From positions 620,001 to 684,000 of the forward strand of contig CAMPDV010000060.1 in NCBI GenBank assembly GCA_946699065.1: a DNA stretch of 64,000 nt, written 5' to 3'. The stretch's first letter is position 1, and each line of letters opens with the position of its first letter. The position numbers were made by a program, and so were the translations under genes. This document shows, one piece after another, positions 33,858-45,144 of this stretch. The notes under the pieces were generated by a model that saw only the letters and a list, made by a program, of their open reading frames with translations, was not told the origin of the DNA and made no database searches. Source of the DNA: Loxodes magnus (lineage: Eukaryota > Ciliophora > Karyorelictea > Loxodida > Loxodidae).

Positions 33858-36800
33858 TGATAAATTTGATTGACTTAAAGTCTAATAATTAATTTGAACT
33901 ATTACTAATAAAAAGAAAAATTAATTAATAAACTACCAAGTTATCATTAAGTTGTTTATCCATTAAAACAATAAATCATTTTTATTCCCTCATTCAAATT
34001 AAAAAAGCATATATTTAGTTTTATCTCTTAGCTTATCTAATACCTTATGTTTATAAATCCATAATTATTATTTGCTTATTTTATCTAAAAGCAGATCACA
34101 GTTTGATATATTATTAACTATCCTTACTCTTCATCTCGTTATTTTTACTAATCACTTCTATTTTTATTTTAAAAAGGAGTTTTTTATTTATTTAGCTTAC
34201 AAGGTATTTGGAATCTTGTTTAATAAATATAAAATAGTTTGAATAAAGGAGACTTTGAACTATATAGTGAAGAGCTATATAATTGAAGTAATTTAAAATG
34301 AAAGAATAAAGTTTTTAGATAAATAGCATTTGAATAAAATACATTAAAATAGGAAACTAGCAGAACTAAATTAAACTAATGAGTTTCCATGTTTTATCTT
34401 TATTACCCTTTTGCTTAAAAAGAACAGTTACTTATACATTGCTTACTCTTACTATTAAATTTAAATTATTATTTTTAACCAAGGATTTTTAATAAACAGC
34501 ACTCTTTTATTTGGAGTAATATTAGAAACATAAATAAAATTAGTAATATAATAATCTAAATTAAGATAGCTATAGAGTATAAATAGATCAAAAGAATAAG
34601 CTAAATAATAAAACAGCACACTTTTTATTTCTAAGTGTCAACTGGAAGAATTTATACTTAGATTATTTATACAATTTCAAAAGGTTCTAATCATATTATA
34701 ATTAAAACAATAGAATAAAATTTTATACTATTAAATTAAAGTGTTATTAAAGACTAGCTTTATTTAATATCTTCAATTAAAAATAAAATATTCTCTGATA
34801 GTTGGCTTTATAACTTTAACTAAAACTTTTTGATAAAAGAGTAAAAGTTACTTAATATTTAAATTTTTAGTTGGATAATATAGGTAATTTTTATCCAGCT
34901 TCTTTGTTAATTTAAAATTATTATAGTTTAAATTCTAGATTACATTGAGAATAGAAACAAAAATAGAAAAAATTAGAAGCATATAATAAATTGATTTACA
35001 AAGACATGAATTTAAATAAGGGAAGTATTAAATAATAATGATAATTAGCTATTTTTAAAGATTGTTAGATATAAGAAATGATAAATAGTATTTACAGCAA
35101 TTCCTTCCTAATTTCACTCTTTTGCTTTTATTAAATGTTTAATTAATTAAAATTAGTATAAATATAAAAACTACTAATGTATTAATTAAACATTTAATAT
35201 TAAATATAAGATAAATACACTTTATATCCTTAAATCGTTTTTTTAATTATTTCATTTCTTGAGTTTCAAACTTTATTACGAAAAAATGATATGGTAGATC
35301 ATTAACCATTTTCTTTGCTTAATCAATACAAATTTAAGGAATTCTAGCTTATTACTTTTTTCCTTTTATTTATTTCAATTTAGATTAACTAAAATAGAGT
35401 AATTGCTGCATAAACTTTTTAAAGCTTTATTAGATAAATTTTAAATAAATACCATTTCTTAAATGTAAAAAGAATTACCATTATAAGAAAATCTTACATT
35501 CTAGAAATAACGATAAAAGCCATAATATTATTAGATATTTAATATAGGAAATTTTATAAAGTAGATTTATCTCTGAATTATCTAAATTTTTTGCTATAAG
35601 TGCTATAATATTAAATTAAAGCAATCATTTGGATTAATTAAAACTTAATTTTATGTGCTGGCATCTATTTTATAAGCTAATTAAAATTATAAATTCAAAG
35701 CTTAGATATCTTTAGTTTAAAATGGAAGAGTTTAGTTATGGATCTTACTATTTGCCTAAATTTAAAATAAAAGGTAGTTTATGTATCTAATAAATGTAGC
35801 ATCATTTCTTAATAAACTTTACAAAAGACACATTTGACTTATGGTATATCTAAATAAATTAAATAGCATTATCTTTATACTTTTACTTTAAAGTTCCTTC
35901 TTTAAATATTTTATAGAGCTATAAATCTTATTAATAATAAAGAGGCTATAATAAAAAGAGGAAAAACACACTAAATTAAATATAATAGTAGAATTTAAAT
36001 TTTAGGACATTTATTTTTAATTTTGACTTGATTGGTAAATTTTTTAAAAAGAGTTAGGTACTTAGCTAAGTGATTTAAAATTATACTTACTAGTAATGCT
36101 AATTAAATAAACTTGTTATCTGAAAACAGTTTTTCATTATTTCTATTAGAAAAATTTGATAGAAAGGATTTCTAGCTAAGAAAAATATGATTTTTGGATT
36201 TAAATAAGCTTGATTATTTTTATAATAAAAACAATGAAATTAATTAATAATAAATCAAGGCAAGTAAGGCAATCTATATTTCCAAGTATTACTAACTTGC
36301 TAAATCAAACTATAAGCTTTCTCATATTAGATTATTATGCTATTTTTAAATATTATTTAAGATTTTGCTTTATTATAGCAGTTTTATTTTAAAGCTGAAA
36401 TATATTAACTTAACTAAGAGTGAAAATCAGCTTTTACATTATGAGGATAAAAATAGAAGTTTTAGTTCTATAAAAGTTATAAATAAGTAAAATTTTCTAA
36501 TAAAGTAATCTATTTTTATTTGAGTATATCATTATAAAGATAGAAAATATTAAATTAAATATTAATAGAATAAAAATCCTATTCTAATGTTATAATCATT
36601 ATTGTTAATTCCTATATTAACTTGCTAATAGTCCTGCTCCCTTGTCTTTAATCAAGCATTCTAAAAAAATTTCATAAATTAACGGAAATATAATTCTAAA
36701 ATTTTAGCATTTTAGTATCTTTCTGCTTTTAGAACTCATTCTTCACGCTTTCTTACTCTTTTATAATTCCTAAACTAAGAATTATTGAATTCCAAACAAA

Positions 36801-39259
36801 ACTCAACGTATAAAGTAAATTATTTAAAATTTGCTAACTTAAGCTTTAGAATATTTTATTGCTATTTTTACCTCTAATCTCAAGATACTTAAATAAATTA
36901 ATTAATAAGTTTATCTAATTAAAAATAACTATTTTAGAGCAATATAACAAGAAAAAGATAGTGCTTTATCTTTTAAGCATAGCTTATATTTACTTATAAC
37001 ATTATTATAAATTCCCTTCTAATAAGGCAATGCATCAGATATCCTACAAAATATCAAAAGTTAATTTTAAATAGTAAATAAAATAATTAGATCTAACTTA
37101 TTTTATTTACTCTATTTTCAAAAGTTCTTAGAATATTTTAAAGTCTATTTAGTTGCAAAAGGATGAAAAATAATAAGTTTTATTAGTTAATTTTAGTAAA
37201 TAAGAGTATATTCTTTATCTTTAAAGAATAATAAGTATTTAAGTATTTATTATTTTAGCTTTAATAAAATTGATAGGCATTAGCTTTATAGATTGTATGC
37301 TTGAGAAAGTAACTTCTAAAAGTTATTTTATTAGCTATTTAATAAAATTTAAAGAACTTATTATTATTTATTTTTCTTATCCTTAGATAGAGTCAAATCT
37401 ACTTATCCCCTTTAAATAGAGCATTAAATATTAGCTTATGGATTCTCTCTAAGAAATGACTTAATTGGAGCAGAATGTAAAAGAGATATGTAGGTTATAA
37501 TGTTCCATCATTGACTATTTAAAAGTAGAATCAAGCTGCTATAATAAAAGCTCATAAATACTTTCAAATTTTATGGATAAATTAATAAAATTCAAATAGT
37601 TTGGATAGGAATATTATTCATAACTACTGATACTATATAATAGCTTCTCATAATAAAGCTACTAACAAATGTAAATAATTAGCTTAAATTATAATCTATT
37701 TGCATCAAATTTTAAGCAATCATATAAAATCATATACAAGCAATCAATAAATAAAGATCTAATAACTGCTTTATTAAGTCTCTATCATTTAAGTTATCTT
37801 CGTTAGCGCAAACATAATATTATTGAATTAAAATTATAGAAAGCATTAAAATTTACCATCAACAATATAAATGAAGAATTTAAAATAATATTTAAGTGTA
37901 AGTAAACTAGCTTTTCCAATTTTATATCTATTATATACATCTTAATCAAAGAAAGATTAAACAGAAATTGAGGAAATTCGTAAAAGAAGGGGGAAAATAA
38001 TCTGTAGCAGATAAAGAATTTATTTTATCTATATTTTATAAACTATTAGTAAAGTAAAGCTTCTAATAACTAAAGCAATGCAAGATTTATATTGTAAATA
38101 ACAATATTATCAACTTTTTACAAATATTTAAGTTCTTAAATATATTTATAACTAAGATATGGAGCTAAAATATTTCTTATAACTATATTTTAGTAATTTT
38201 CAGTCAATATTTTATTAAGAATTAATATATATTGTAAGAAGTTAAGTTATATTATAAAACCATATGAGATTTTAATTTCTTCATAAATGTTTTGCAGCTT
38301 TATTAAATTTAATAAGTGTTAGCACTTTAAACATTTTAAAAATTTGGGTATTAATACTTCTTCTTTTAAATGTTTATGTGGAATAATTATTTATAATTTT
38401 GCTTCAAAGTCACTAAGTATTCATTTAATTTTCCTAGTATATGCTTTTCATTATTTCGAAGTATATTTACTAAAGAAAAGTACATAAGTATGAAAAGTGA
38501 AGTAGTAAACATTGATTTTTTGGATTGATTATTTTATTTGAATTTTAAATTTATATTTAAGAAAAAAGAAATAGCTAACTGATTTAATGGATCAGAAAAA
38601 TATAATAAACTGCTTTTTAAATTTAAAATAAGTCTTCTTTTTCAATTTATTCTGATTATATTTTTTTAAAGTATAAGTGTATATGAGATAGTTAATTAAA
38701 GATAAGGAATATTTCTATAAATTTAAATCCATCACTTTAATTCTTTTTATTTTTCTTTTATTAGTTAATTTTTACAATTTATGAGGTAATAAATTATAAC
38801 TGGAAATATAGAATAAATTATTATAAAAATGATTATTTTAAAATTATAAAATGCTAATTTGATATTAGCCATGCTTACTTTATAATTCCTAGCTTTATAA
38901 ATAGCAAATAATTTTAAATCTAGTTAAATATTTTAAACCATAACAATATCACTTTACGATACAATTTAATTGGAATCATTTGATATTACTCAGGCTTATA
39001 CACGGCTATATTATTTTGACAATGCAAATTAAGTATTTTTCACCCCTTTTTTATAATTAAAATCACCAATAGCAGCAAGTATTGTAAGTTAAATGTGCTG
39101 ATAATTTGAGAAAGTTGTTAAATTAATTAATATGTAGTTATATTAATTCTTAATTAAGATTAATGCAAAATGTATTTTTACCGTTTAATTAACGGGATAA
39201 TCTAATCAAGTGCATTTTAACTATTTGTAAATTAAATTATCAACATTTTAAAATATTAA
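33858..39259. other. Long AT-rich intergenic region
   Basis: 5.4 kb with no gene I can support. A 177-codon TGA-free frame at 37438-37971 has the amino-acid composition of random AT-rich DNA and is rejected. The region holds a perfect 18-bp inverted repeat at 35130-35198. Confidence 0.5.
35130..35198. repeat. Perfect 18-bp inverted repeat (hairpin)
   Basis: The left arm ATTAAATGTTTAATTAAT (35130-35147) and right arm ATTAATTAAACATTTAAT (35181-35198) are exact reverse complements across a 33-bp spacer. The spacer itself has the complementary pair ATTAGTA/TACTAAT. Eighteen perfect pairs plus an inner stem exceed what I would expect by chance nearby, although AT-richness lowers the significance. 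It could be a cruciform, a small non-autonomous element or a transcript hairpin. Confidence 0.7.
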
Positions 39260-40105
39260 ATGGGGCAAGCATGTTGCTGCGGACCTCGTGGAGATGAACG
39301 CTGGTTTAAAAATTAGAAGTTTACTCTCTAGCAGAACTTCTTAAATTGTTAGTTAGAAACTACTGAACAACCAATAATCTTTGATCCTGAATAATTAAAT
39401 GAGTAAGTTGATTCATGCTTAAAGGAATTTAACCTATGAATAAACTATTAGCCTTCTTAGAAGAATTTGGTATTGGAAGAAAATCAAATAAAAGTATGAT
39501 CCTATAACTCTTATTAGTATAACCAAATACTAAAAGAATAAGATTTAAGGTTATATAACAAGAAATAAGGATTCCATGGATTTTTGGTCCTTGCTAAGTA
39601 TCCTATTCAGTTTAAAGCTGAAACCTATCTTAAATTCATGAATGATAGCAGCTAAAGAAAATACTGAGACTTATAGCTTAGAGAAATTCAAAACTTAGAA
39701 TACTTCAAGAAATATAACTTGGAAGCTCTTCGAATGATTTATAAAGGGCTAGCTTTTATAGAAGACAGAGAATTTTTACTGTTGAACAAAATATATAAGG
39801 ATAAAAGTTATTTTAAAGACGGAATTGCAAGTATTAGTACTAGCTTTAATCATGAAGGAATTCCTCCTATAAAAAACATTACAAGATCATAGTTGGAATT
39901 AGGTGGCTATTATCTCTAGGAAATTTAGGAAGTCGAACCGTCTTTAAAAAAGAATTGTTTTTCGTAGAATTGCTGCTAAGTCACAATGCTAACTAAAATT
40001 ACTCCTAGTGGTTACTTGCCTATTAACTTAGTAAAAAATGCTACTTCAGGATAGATTCCCTTAAAAATATAGATGATAGAAAAAATCATGAAGACCAAAT
40101 TTTAG
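39260..40105 (+). CDS. START-domain lipid-binding protein with acylation-type N-terminus
   Basis: It starts MGQACCCGPRGDERW: Gly-2 followed by Cys-5, -6 and -7 is a classic myristoylation plus palmitoylation signal, placing the protein on membranes. After about 55 residues comes a START fold: FHGFLVLAKYPIQFKAETYLKFM, EYFKKYNLEALRMIYKGL, RSQLELGGYYLQEI and finally TPSGYLPINLVKNATSGQIP, typical of the C-terminal START helix region. START domains bind lipids such as sterols or phosphatidylcholine. Trp by TGA occurs in NLWINY, KVWSYN and KYWDLQ. The domain is complete at KIMKTKF, followed at once by TAG (40103-40105) and then TAA (40115). There is no TGA in any frame for more than 300 bp; the first in-frame one is 40670-40672. 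I stop at TAG; the alternative is a 470-residue product with a junk-like tail. Confidence 0.82.
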
Positions 40106-41249
40106 TTATTTAATTAAGCTCTATTTTTTTCTAAAATACTTTTTTCGACCATGGAAAATTCTAGAAATATGTATTCATAAATATATCTTTACCTACATAA
40201 ATTTAAATCTTAATAAACAAGTAAAATTATAGGCTTTTATACAAAATTATATTAATAACATAACCTAAAATAATTTATCTTAAGCACTACCTTCTTATCT
40301 TATAAGTCAAATTATTTCCATTTAGTCTTAATTTTATTATTTAAAATAATCCTTCAAAAATAATAATTATAATAAGTCTATTTATCTAAAGAATTTTGGT
40401 ACATTCTAGGATTCTTTGTGATTAAGATTTATCTATACAAATTATTATTTAAATAATTCTTATGGCTTAAAATATCATTATGTTACTGTCAGTTAACTAA
40501 GCATTTCATTTAGAAAAATATATAGTTCAAAGATACTATTAGAAAAATGCGCCTATTTACTAATGCTATCATATTATTTTTATAAGCAGTTTTATAGCCA
40601 AAGCATCTCTAAATTTAAGTCTTAAAATAAAGATAACTTGAAATTTAATAGATATTTTATTTCTAAATATGAATGATTAATGAAATTGCAGAATCGAACA
40701 AACTCTTGATTTTTGTTAAATTATAAATAGACTAGGTATTTTTAGAAAACTAGGGGAAAATTATTAAACTTTATAACTATTTTAGTTCTTAAAGAATAAA
40801 TTATCTTACATGCTTGAAGATTTCGAATATGCTTTATATGCTAATCTATAATATTTATCATAAAATCATTCAAAAGTCACATGATTTCTTAAATTATTAA
40901 TATTTAAAATACTAATTCTAAAAATTGCTTCTACCTATTTAAAAGGAATGAGTCTTTTTAATTATTAATCCAAACAATGTTTTCTTATAGATCCAAGTCA
41001 TTAATAAGTAAAGAATTGTATTATAGCATTAAAAATGATTGAGTTGCACAAATACTTAACTGATAAGATCAAAGATATAGTAATTAAATAATAGATACTT
41101 AATTAAAAGAAGAAGATTGATTATTCAAAGTATAATTGATTATTTATATTTAATTTATTGTAAGCTAGTCATGCTAATTTTTTTTATTGATAGATATTTA
41201 AATATTAAGAATTAAAATTAAATCATTCTAACTATTATAAAATAAAACT
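40106..41249. other. AT-rich intergenic region / long 3' flank
   Basis: The START gene frame stays open here to TGA at 40670, but the translation is Ile/Leu/Lys/Gln-rich and matches nothing. The rest holds no supportable gene. Confidence 0.5.
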
Positions 41250-42504
41250 TCATTGATTGAGAGCTTCGAATCTTTGTTGATGAGTTTTATAACTATACCA
41301 TTCAACAGTAGGATATCCTTGAAATCTATTCAAATCTTTTGACATTCACTTCTAAAATGCTTCTAGTTATTACTAGTTTTCCAATATTTCTTATTAGTCT
41401 CGCAATTTTAATGTTTTATTTGAAGGATATTCATCATAAAGTAATTTTTTCTATCTTTATGATAAACATTAAGAATTAGATTTCTGGTATTTTTTAAAGC
41501 TCTGAGAAGATAAATTTCTATTAATTTTTTAAAATCCAATTGAAGTTTCCGGGATTTATACCATATGTTTTGCTTGTCTACTAATAGCCTTTGGTAGAGG
41601 TACATGATCTGATAAAGGAAATTCCTATTACTTAGCAATTCTACTATCGTTCAATTCAGATTTTTATTTCGCTTTAACATATTAAGAAGCCATATGCTAG
41701 TAATCAGTTGAGATTAGACCTCTATAATCGGAATGAGCGTAAGGATCTTTGGATATAAATTTTTCTTTTGGTCTAGATAACTGATAAATCCTTGAATTTT
41801 CTTCTACCATACTACTAGATTGATATCCATTTTAAGACTTGCACCTTTCACTTTCTTTTTGCATGGAAAAGTTTAAAGAATTTTCAATGTTTTTTATTTA
41901 TTTTTTCTTCATTCCTGTCTTCTTTATTAAATCAAAATTTTTCATTCTTTTCTGCTGAAAACTACTCATAGCTTGCTTCCTGTTACTTTCTAAAAATTAC
42001 TCTCTTTTAGTATTTATTAAACTTCTTTCTGTAATCAAAGCTCGTGACTAAAGATCGTTTTTCATTATTAAAGGAGTTATTATTCTTTGAATTCCCTTCT
42101 GAGGATAATGATTTATATTTTCCCATTGGTTTTGCTTGCTTGTAGGAAGCAGAAGCGGATCTTTATATCCATATTGTCTACTTTTTGCTAACTCCTATAA
42201 GTAAAAAAGAAATTACATTTATTTACTCAAAACTCAAATTTACCTTGTTCTCAGTTACTCTCTGTCCGCATTTTAATTACAACATTTCTCTTTCTAATTT
42301 TCTTTAGTGTAGCCTAAATTAATTTAAACCTTTTATTTTTTATCTCCTTTACTAAACACCTTCTAAATCTTATTCTTGAAATGATAGATCTCTTTCAATT
42401 ATATCCCATGTCTGATTTGTTTTATTTAACCAATATTTTTAGTCTTTTTACACTAGTTGATCCTTAAATTCTCGTTCCCAACCTAAATAGAAAGTTTTGT
42501 TCAT
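41250..42504 (-). CDS. Unknown two-exon protein, 401 aa
   Basis: Exon 1 (42504-42244) and exon 2 (42194-41250) are joined in phase 0 across a 49-nt intron, giving 401 residues ending at TGA 41250-41252. Exon 1 is basic and helical (MNKTFYLGWEREFKDQL, then QQRRQKIKGLNQFRLHQRKL). Exon 2 starts ELAKSRQYGYKDPLLLPTSK, has KEKFISKDPYAHSDYRGLIS, and ends with KWMSKDLNRFQGYPTVEWYS...RFEALNQ (the first Trp from TGA). Tyr-Pro and Asp-Pro turns between basic helices suggest a microtubule-inner or ciliary type protein, but I recognise no family. Codon third positions and Asp/Glu/Gly/Pro content are like the confirmed genes, so it is very likely coding. Confidence 0.8.
42195..42243 (-). other. 49-nt intron
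   Basis: On the minus strand it begins GTAAATTTGAG and ends with a pyrimidine run and TTACTTATAG. It separates GQRVTENK from ELAKSRQYGY in phase 0. If kept, the frame meets TGA twice and loses its coding character. It is three times longer than the 16-nt introns in this window. Confidence 0.8.
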
Positions 42505-44769
42505 TTGTAATTGAATATCAAATTAACTTCAATTAATTGTTTATTATCTTAGTTAAATAAATTAAACAATTAGATTAATTTCCCTTTATGACTAGCAATC
42601 ATCAAGTAGAGTCTATTTCTTTAATTAATTATATAGTTTAAATATTCATCTAATTGCTTAACTATATCTCTAAATCTAAATTTTATTTACTTTCTACTTG
42701 CAAGAAAAGCCACCAATTTTTAATTGTTTAAATGGAATTTTAAAATATAAAATGAAGCTTTTGATTGTTTCTTAGTTTCCTTTTTAATGCTGATAATTAT
42801 ACTCTATAGCTTGTGATTTAAATTATTAAATATATCTCTTCAGTGTAGAAGATATGTACTTACTATGCCAGTTGCTTCTATTTATTTACTTCTTTATCTA
42901 TGAAATTTTTTTAATTTAAAATCTAGAATTATTCAAAGTATTTTCATAGCTACCAACAGAGATACAAACAGCTTTAAATAAAAAAGAAACTTCAACCGCT
43001 TTATACAAGATAATTTAAATAAAAGGGTATCATTTTTATTTTACTTTATGTAAGTTATAGGATATAGTGATTTATTTCTATTTTGATATTTAAACAAACG
43101 CAATTATTCTCTACTTGCATAGAAAATGTTCTTATTAAGAAATACCTAGATAATATACTTTCCTGGAAATTTTACTTATACTTAAAAAAATAAACTTGGA
43201 AGTAGTTTTGCTCTTTTGAGTCTTTTTTATCTTAGCTACTTAAATATTAGCTTTTTTTATTTCATCCTAAAATTGATTTAGTAATAGATAGTTATAATGA
43301 TAACTTTCTTAAAGAAATAGACAATAATAGAATTAAAATTTTTCAATATAAAAAGTTAAGAATCATGTGAACTAATGCTACTAAACTTAAATTGTTACCT
43401 TTGTCCTAGCTAATTAAAAGTAATATTAGTGATTGAAGAATAGTTAGAAATAATTAATAGTTACTTTATTTGGGTTAATTTTTCTAATTAAAATTGTATT
43501 TTTCATATAATTTAAGTAATTAAGTATACTTAACAAACTACTGTTATGACTATGAGCTCTTAGTTTATTCTAATTATGCTTATCTTTAAGTATTCTGTCA
43601 GATAGTCTTAAATGATATACTCAGTTGAGTTTAAAAGAGGTTTATTCTTTTTAAATAAGTAGCATATTAACTATGCTAGATGTAAATATATTTTCTTTCA
43701 TATTTCTAATAAAATAATTACTTGTAATTATGGATGTCTATTTTGTATGCTTTCCTATCTATTCCTTTGCAAGTAAATTACAACTATAATAAATGATGCT
43801 TTATGATTTTTTAAAGTTAATATAATATAAGTATTGCCAATTTATTTTCTTGCAGCAGATTAAGTAAAATTTAAAATCTGGAGAGCAAGAACCCAGTTAA
43901 AAAGAGATAAATGACTATATCAGTTGAAATAAACTTGCTAGAATAAAAAGAAGGAAAGTTATGTAGGTTTTAAGATAAAAAATTACTAGATTTTTGTTCT
44001 TTCTTAGTCTATCGATTTATTCACAGATATGATATAGTAAAATAATTTCTAATTATATAAAAAAGAAATGGTCAATAAATATTAATAAATATAGAAAAAA
44101 AACTAAAACTAAACTCTAGCAATCTTTTCTCTTCTTATTTTTTATACTCTTTATATCGAAATTGATTAAAGTAGTTATCCTAAGATTTAACTTGCACATA
44201 TTGTTTAATGAAGTCTAATTATTAAGATTCACTTGGTCTTTATAATTATAATCGAATATTACAGCGATGCTGCTTATATTAGCTCGTAATCTTGATTTTA
44301 CATACATGGAAGCTAGTCTTTCTATTTTATGTTATAATAATTTATTCTTATTAATGTAGGTTAATCACATATCTTATTTTCAATCTTTATTATTGCCGAG
44401 AAAATTAGCAGCTAGGCTATCTTCATTAAATCGTGCTAGATTTTAACTAAGCCTTCATCTCTTGAAAAAGATTTAAATCTTTGTCACTAAAATTGCAATT
44501 TAGTTCTATGAAATTTGTAAACCTAAAAGATAGAAAAATTTCGATCTATTGCATGATTTTCTTATATTAGTTTGGAATATTAAGAGACTTCCAATATAAA
44601 TCTGAAAATTAATAGCTACTTACTTGCTTTTTAACAATTAAGAATAATAACCATATAATATTATTCTTAAGCCTCTTTGATTAATCAAGAGTATACATAT
44701 TTTTAGTAGTTTTTTTACAGTATACTGAAAGACTACAAAAAGCTATGTATATAATTAATTTATAATAAT
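42505..44769. other. AT-rich intergenic region
   Basis: 2.26 kb between divergent genes. A 99-codon frame at 44306-44605 was considered and rejected (almost no Asp, Glu, Gly or Pro). No other structure was seen. Confidence 0.5.
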
Positions 44770-45144
44770 ATGAAGGTTGAGGAGAAAAACATTTTTAATG
44801 GAATGCCAAGCTTGTTACAAGGTAGAAAACTTGATTTCGTGCAGGATTGACCTCTTGAATTGATTTTACCTAATCCTTTTTCATTCCAAAAATAAAAGAA
44901 GAACAGTTCAAATGCTACTCTGAGAGAGCATAAGTTAATTACAGCTTGTCCGCATCAAAACCGCAAACATTATGCGAAGAATATGTGTAAAAATTGCTAC
45001 ATTAAGATCGGACGAGACAAGCCAGCATGAATGTGTCCTCATAAAGAACGGGCTCACTACGCAAAGGGATAGTGCTAGTTGTGCTATTTGTCCCGCTACA
45101 ATAAAGAGAAAAAAATAAATCAGAAAAGCATATAAAATACATGA
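44770..45144 (+). CDS. Small zinc-binding protein with two CPH/HYAK-C-x2-C repeats
   Basis: 124 residues, ATG 44770 to TGA 45142-45144. Two tandem repeats carry the same metal-ligand pattern. The first is ACPHQNRKHYAKNMCKNCYI and the second is MCPHKERAHYAKGQCQLCYL, each giving C-x-H...H-Y-A-K-x2-C-x2-C-Y. The pattern resembles short plant/protist zinc-finger proteins, but I cannot name the family. The linker IGRDKPAW uses TGA for Trp. The N-terminus MKVEEKNIFNGMPSLLQGRK is a separate segment and the tail is Lys-rich. GC content is clearly higher than in the flanks. A nucleic-acid-binding role is plausible; function unknown. Confidence 0.85.

Noticed and set aside
37438-37971. 177-codon TGA-free frame starting MDSLQEMTQLEQ
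   Set aside because: Such a run is expected several times by chance in this much AT-rich DNA when only TGA stops. The amino-acid composition is random-like.
40032-40049. A GT...CAG segment (19 nt from 40031) in the START gene that would bring a TGA into frame
   Set aside because: It would delete the conserved C-terminal START sequence LVKNATSGQIP.
44306-44605. 99-codon frame starting MEASLSILCYN
   Set aside because: Almost no acidic residues, Gly or Pro; no motif.
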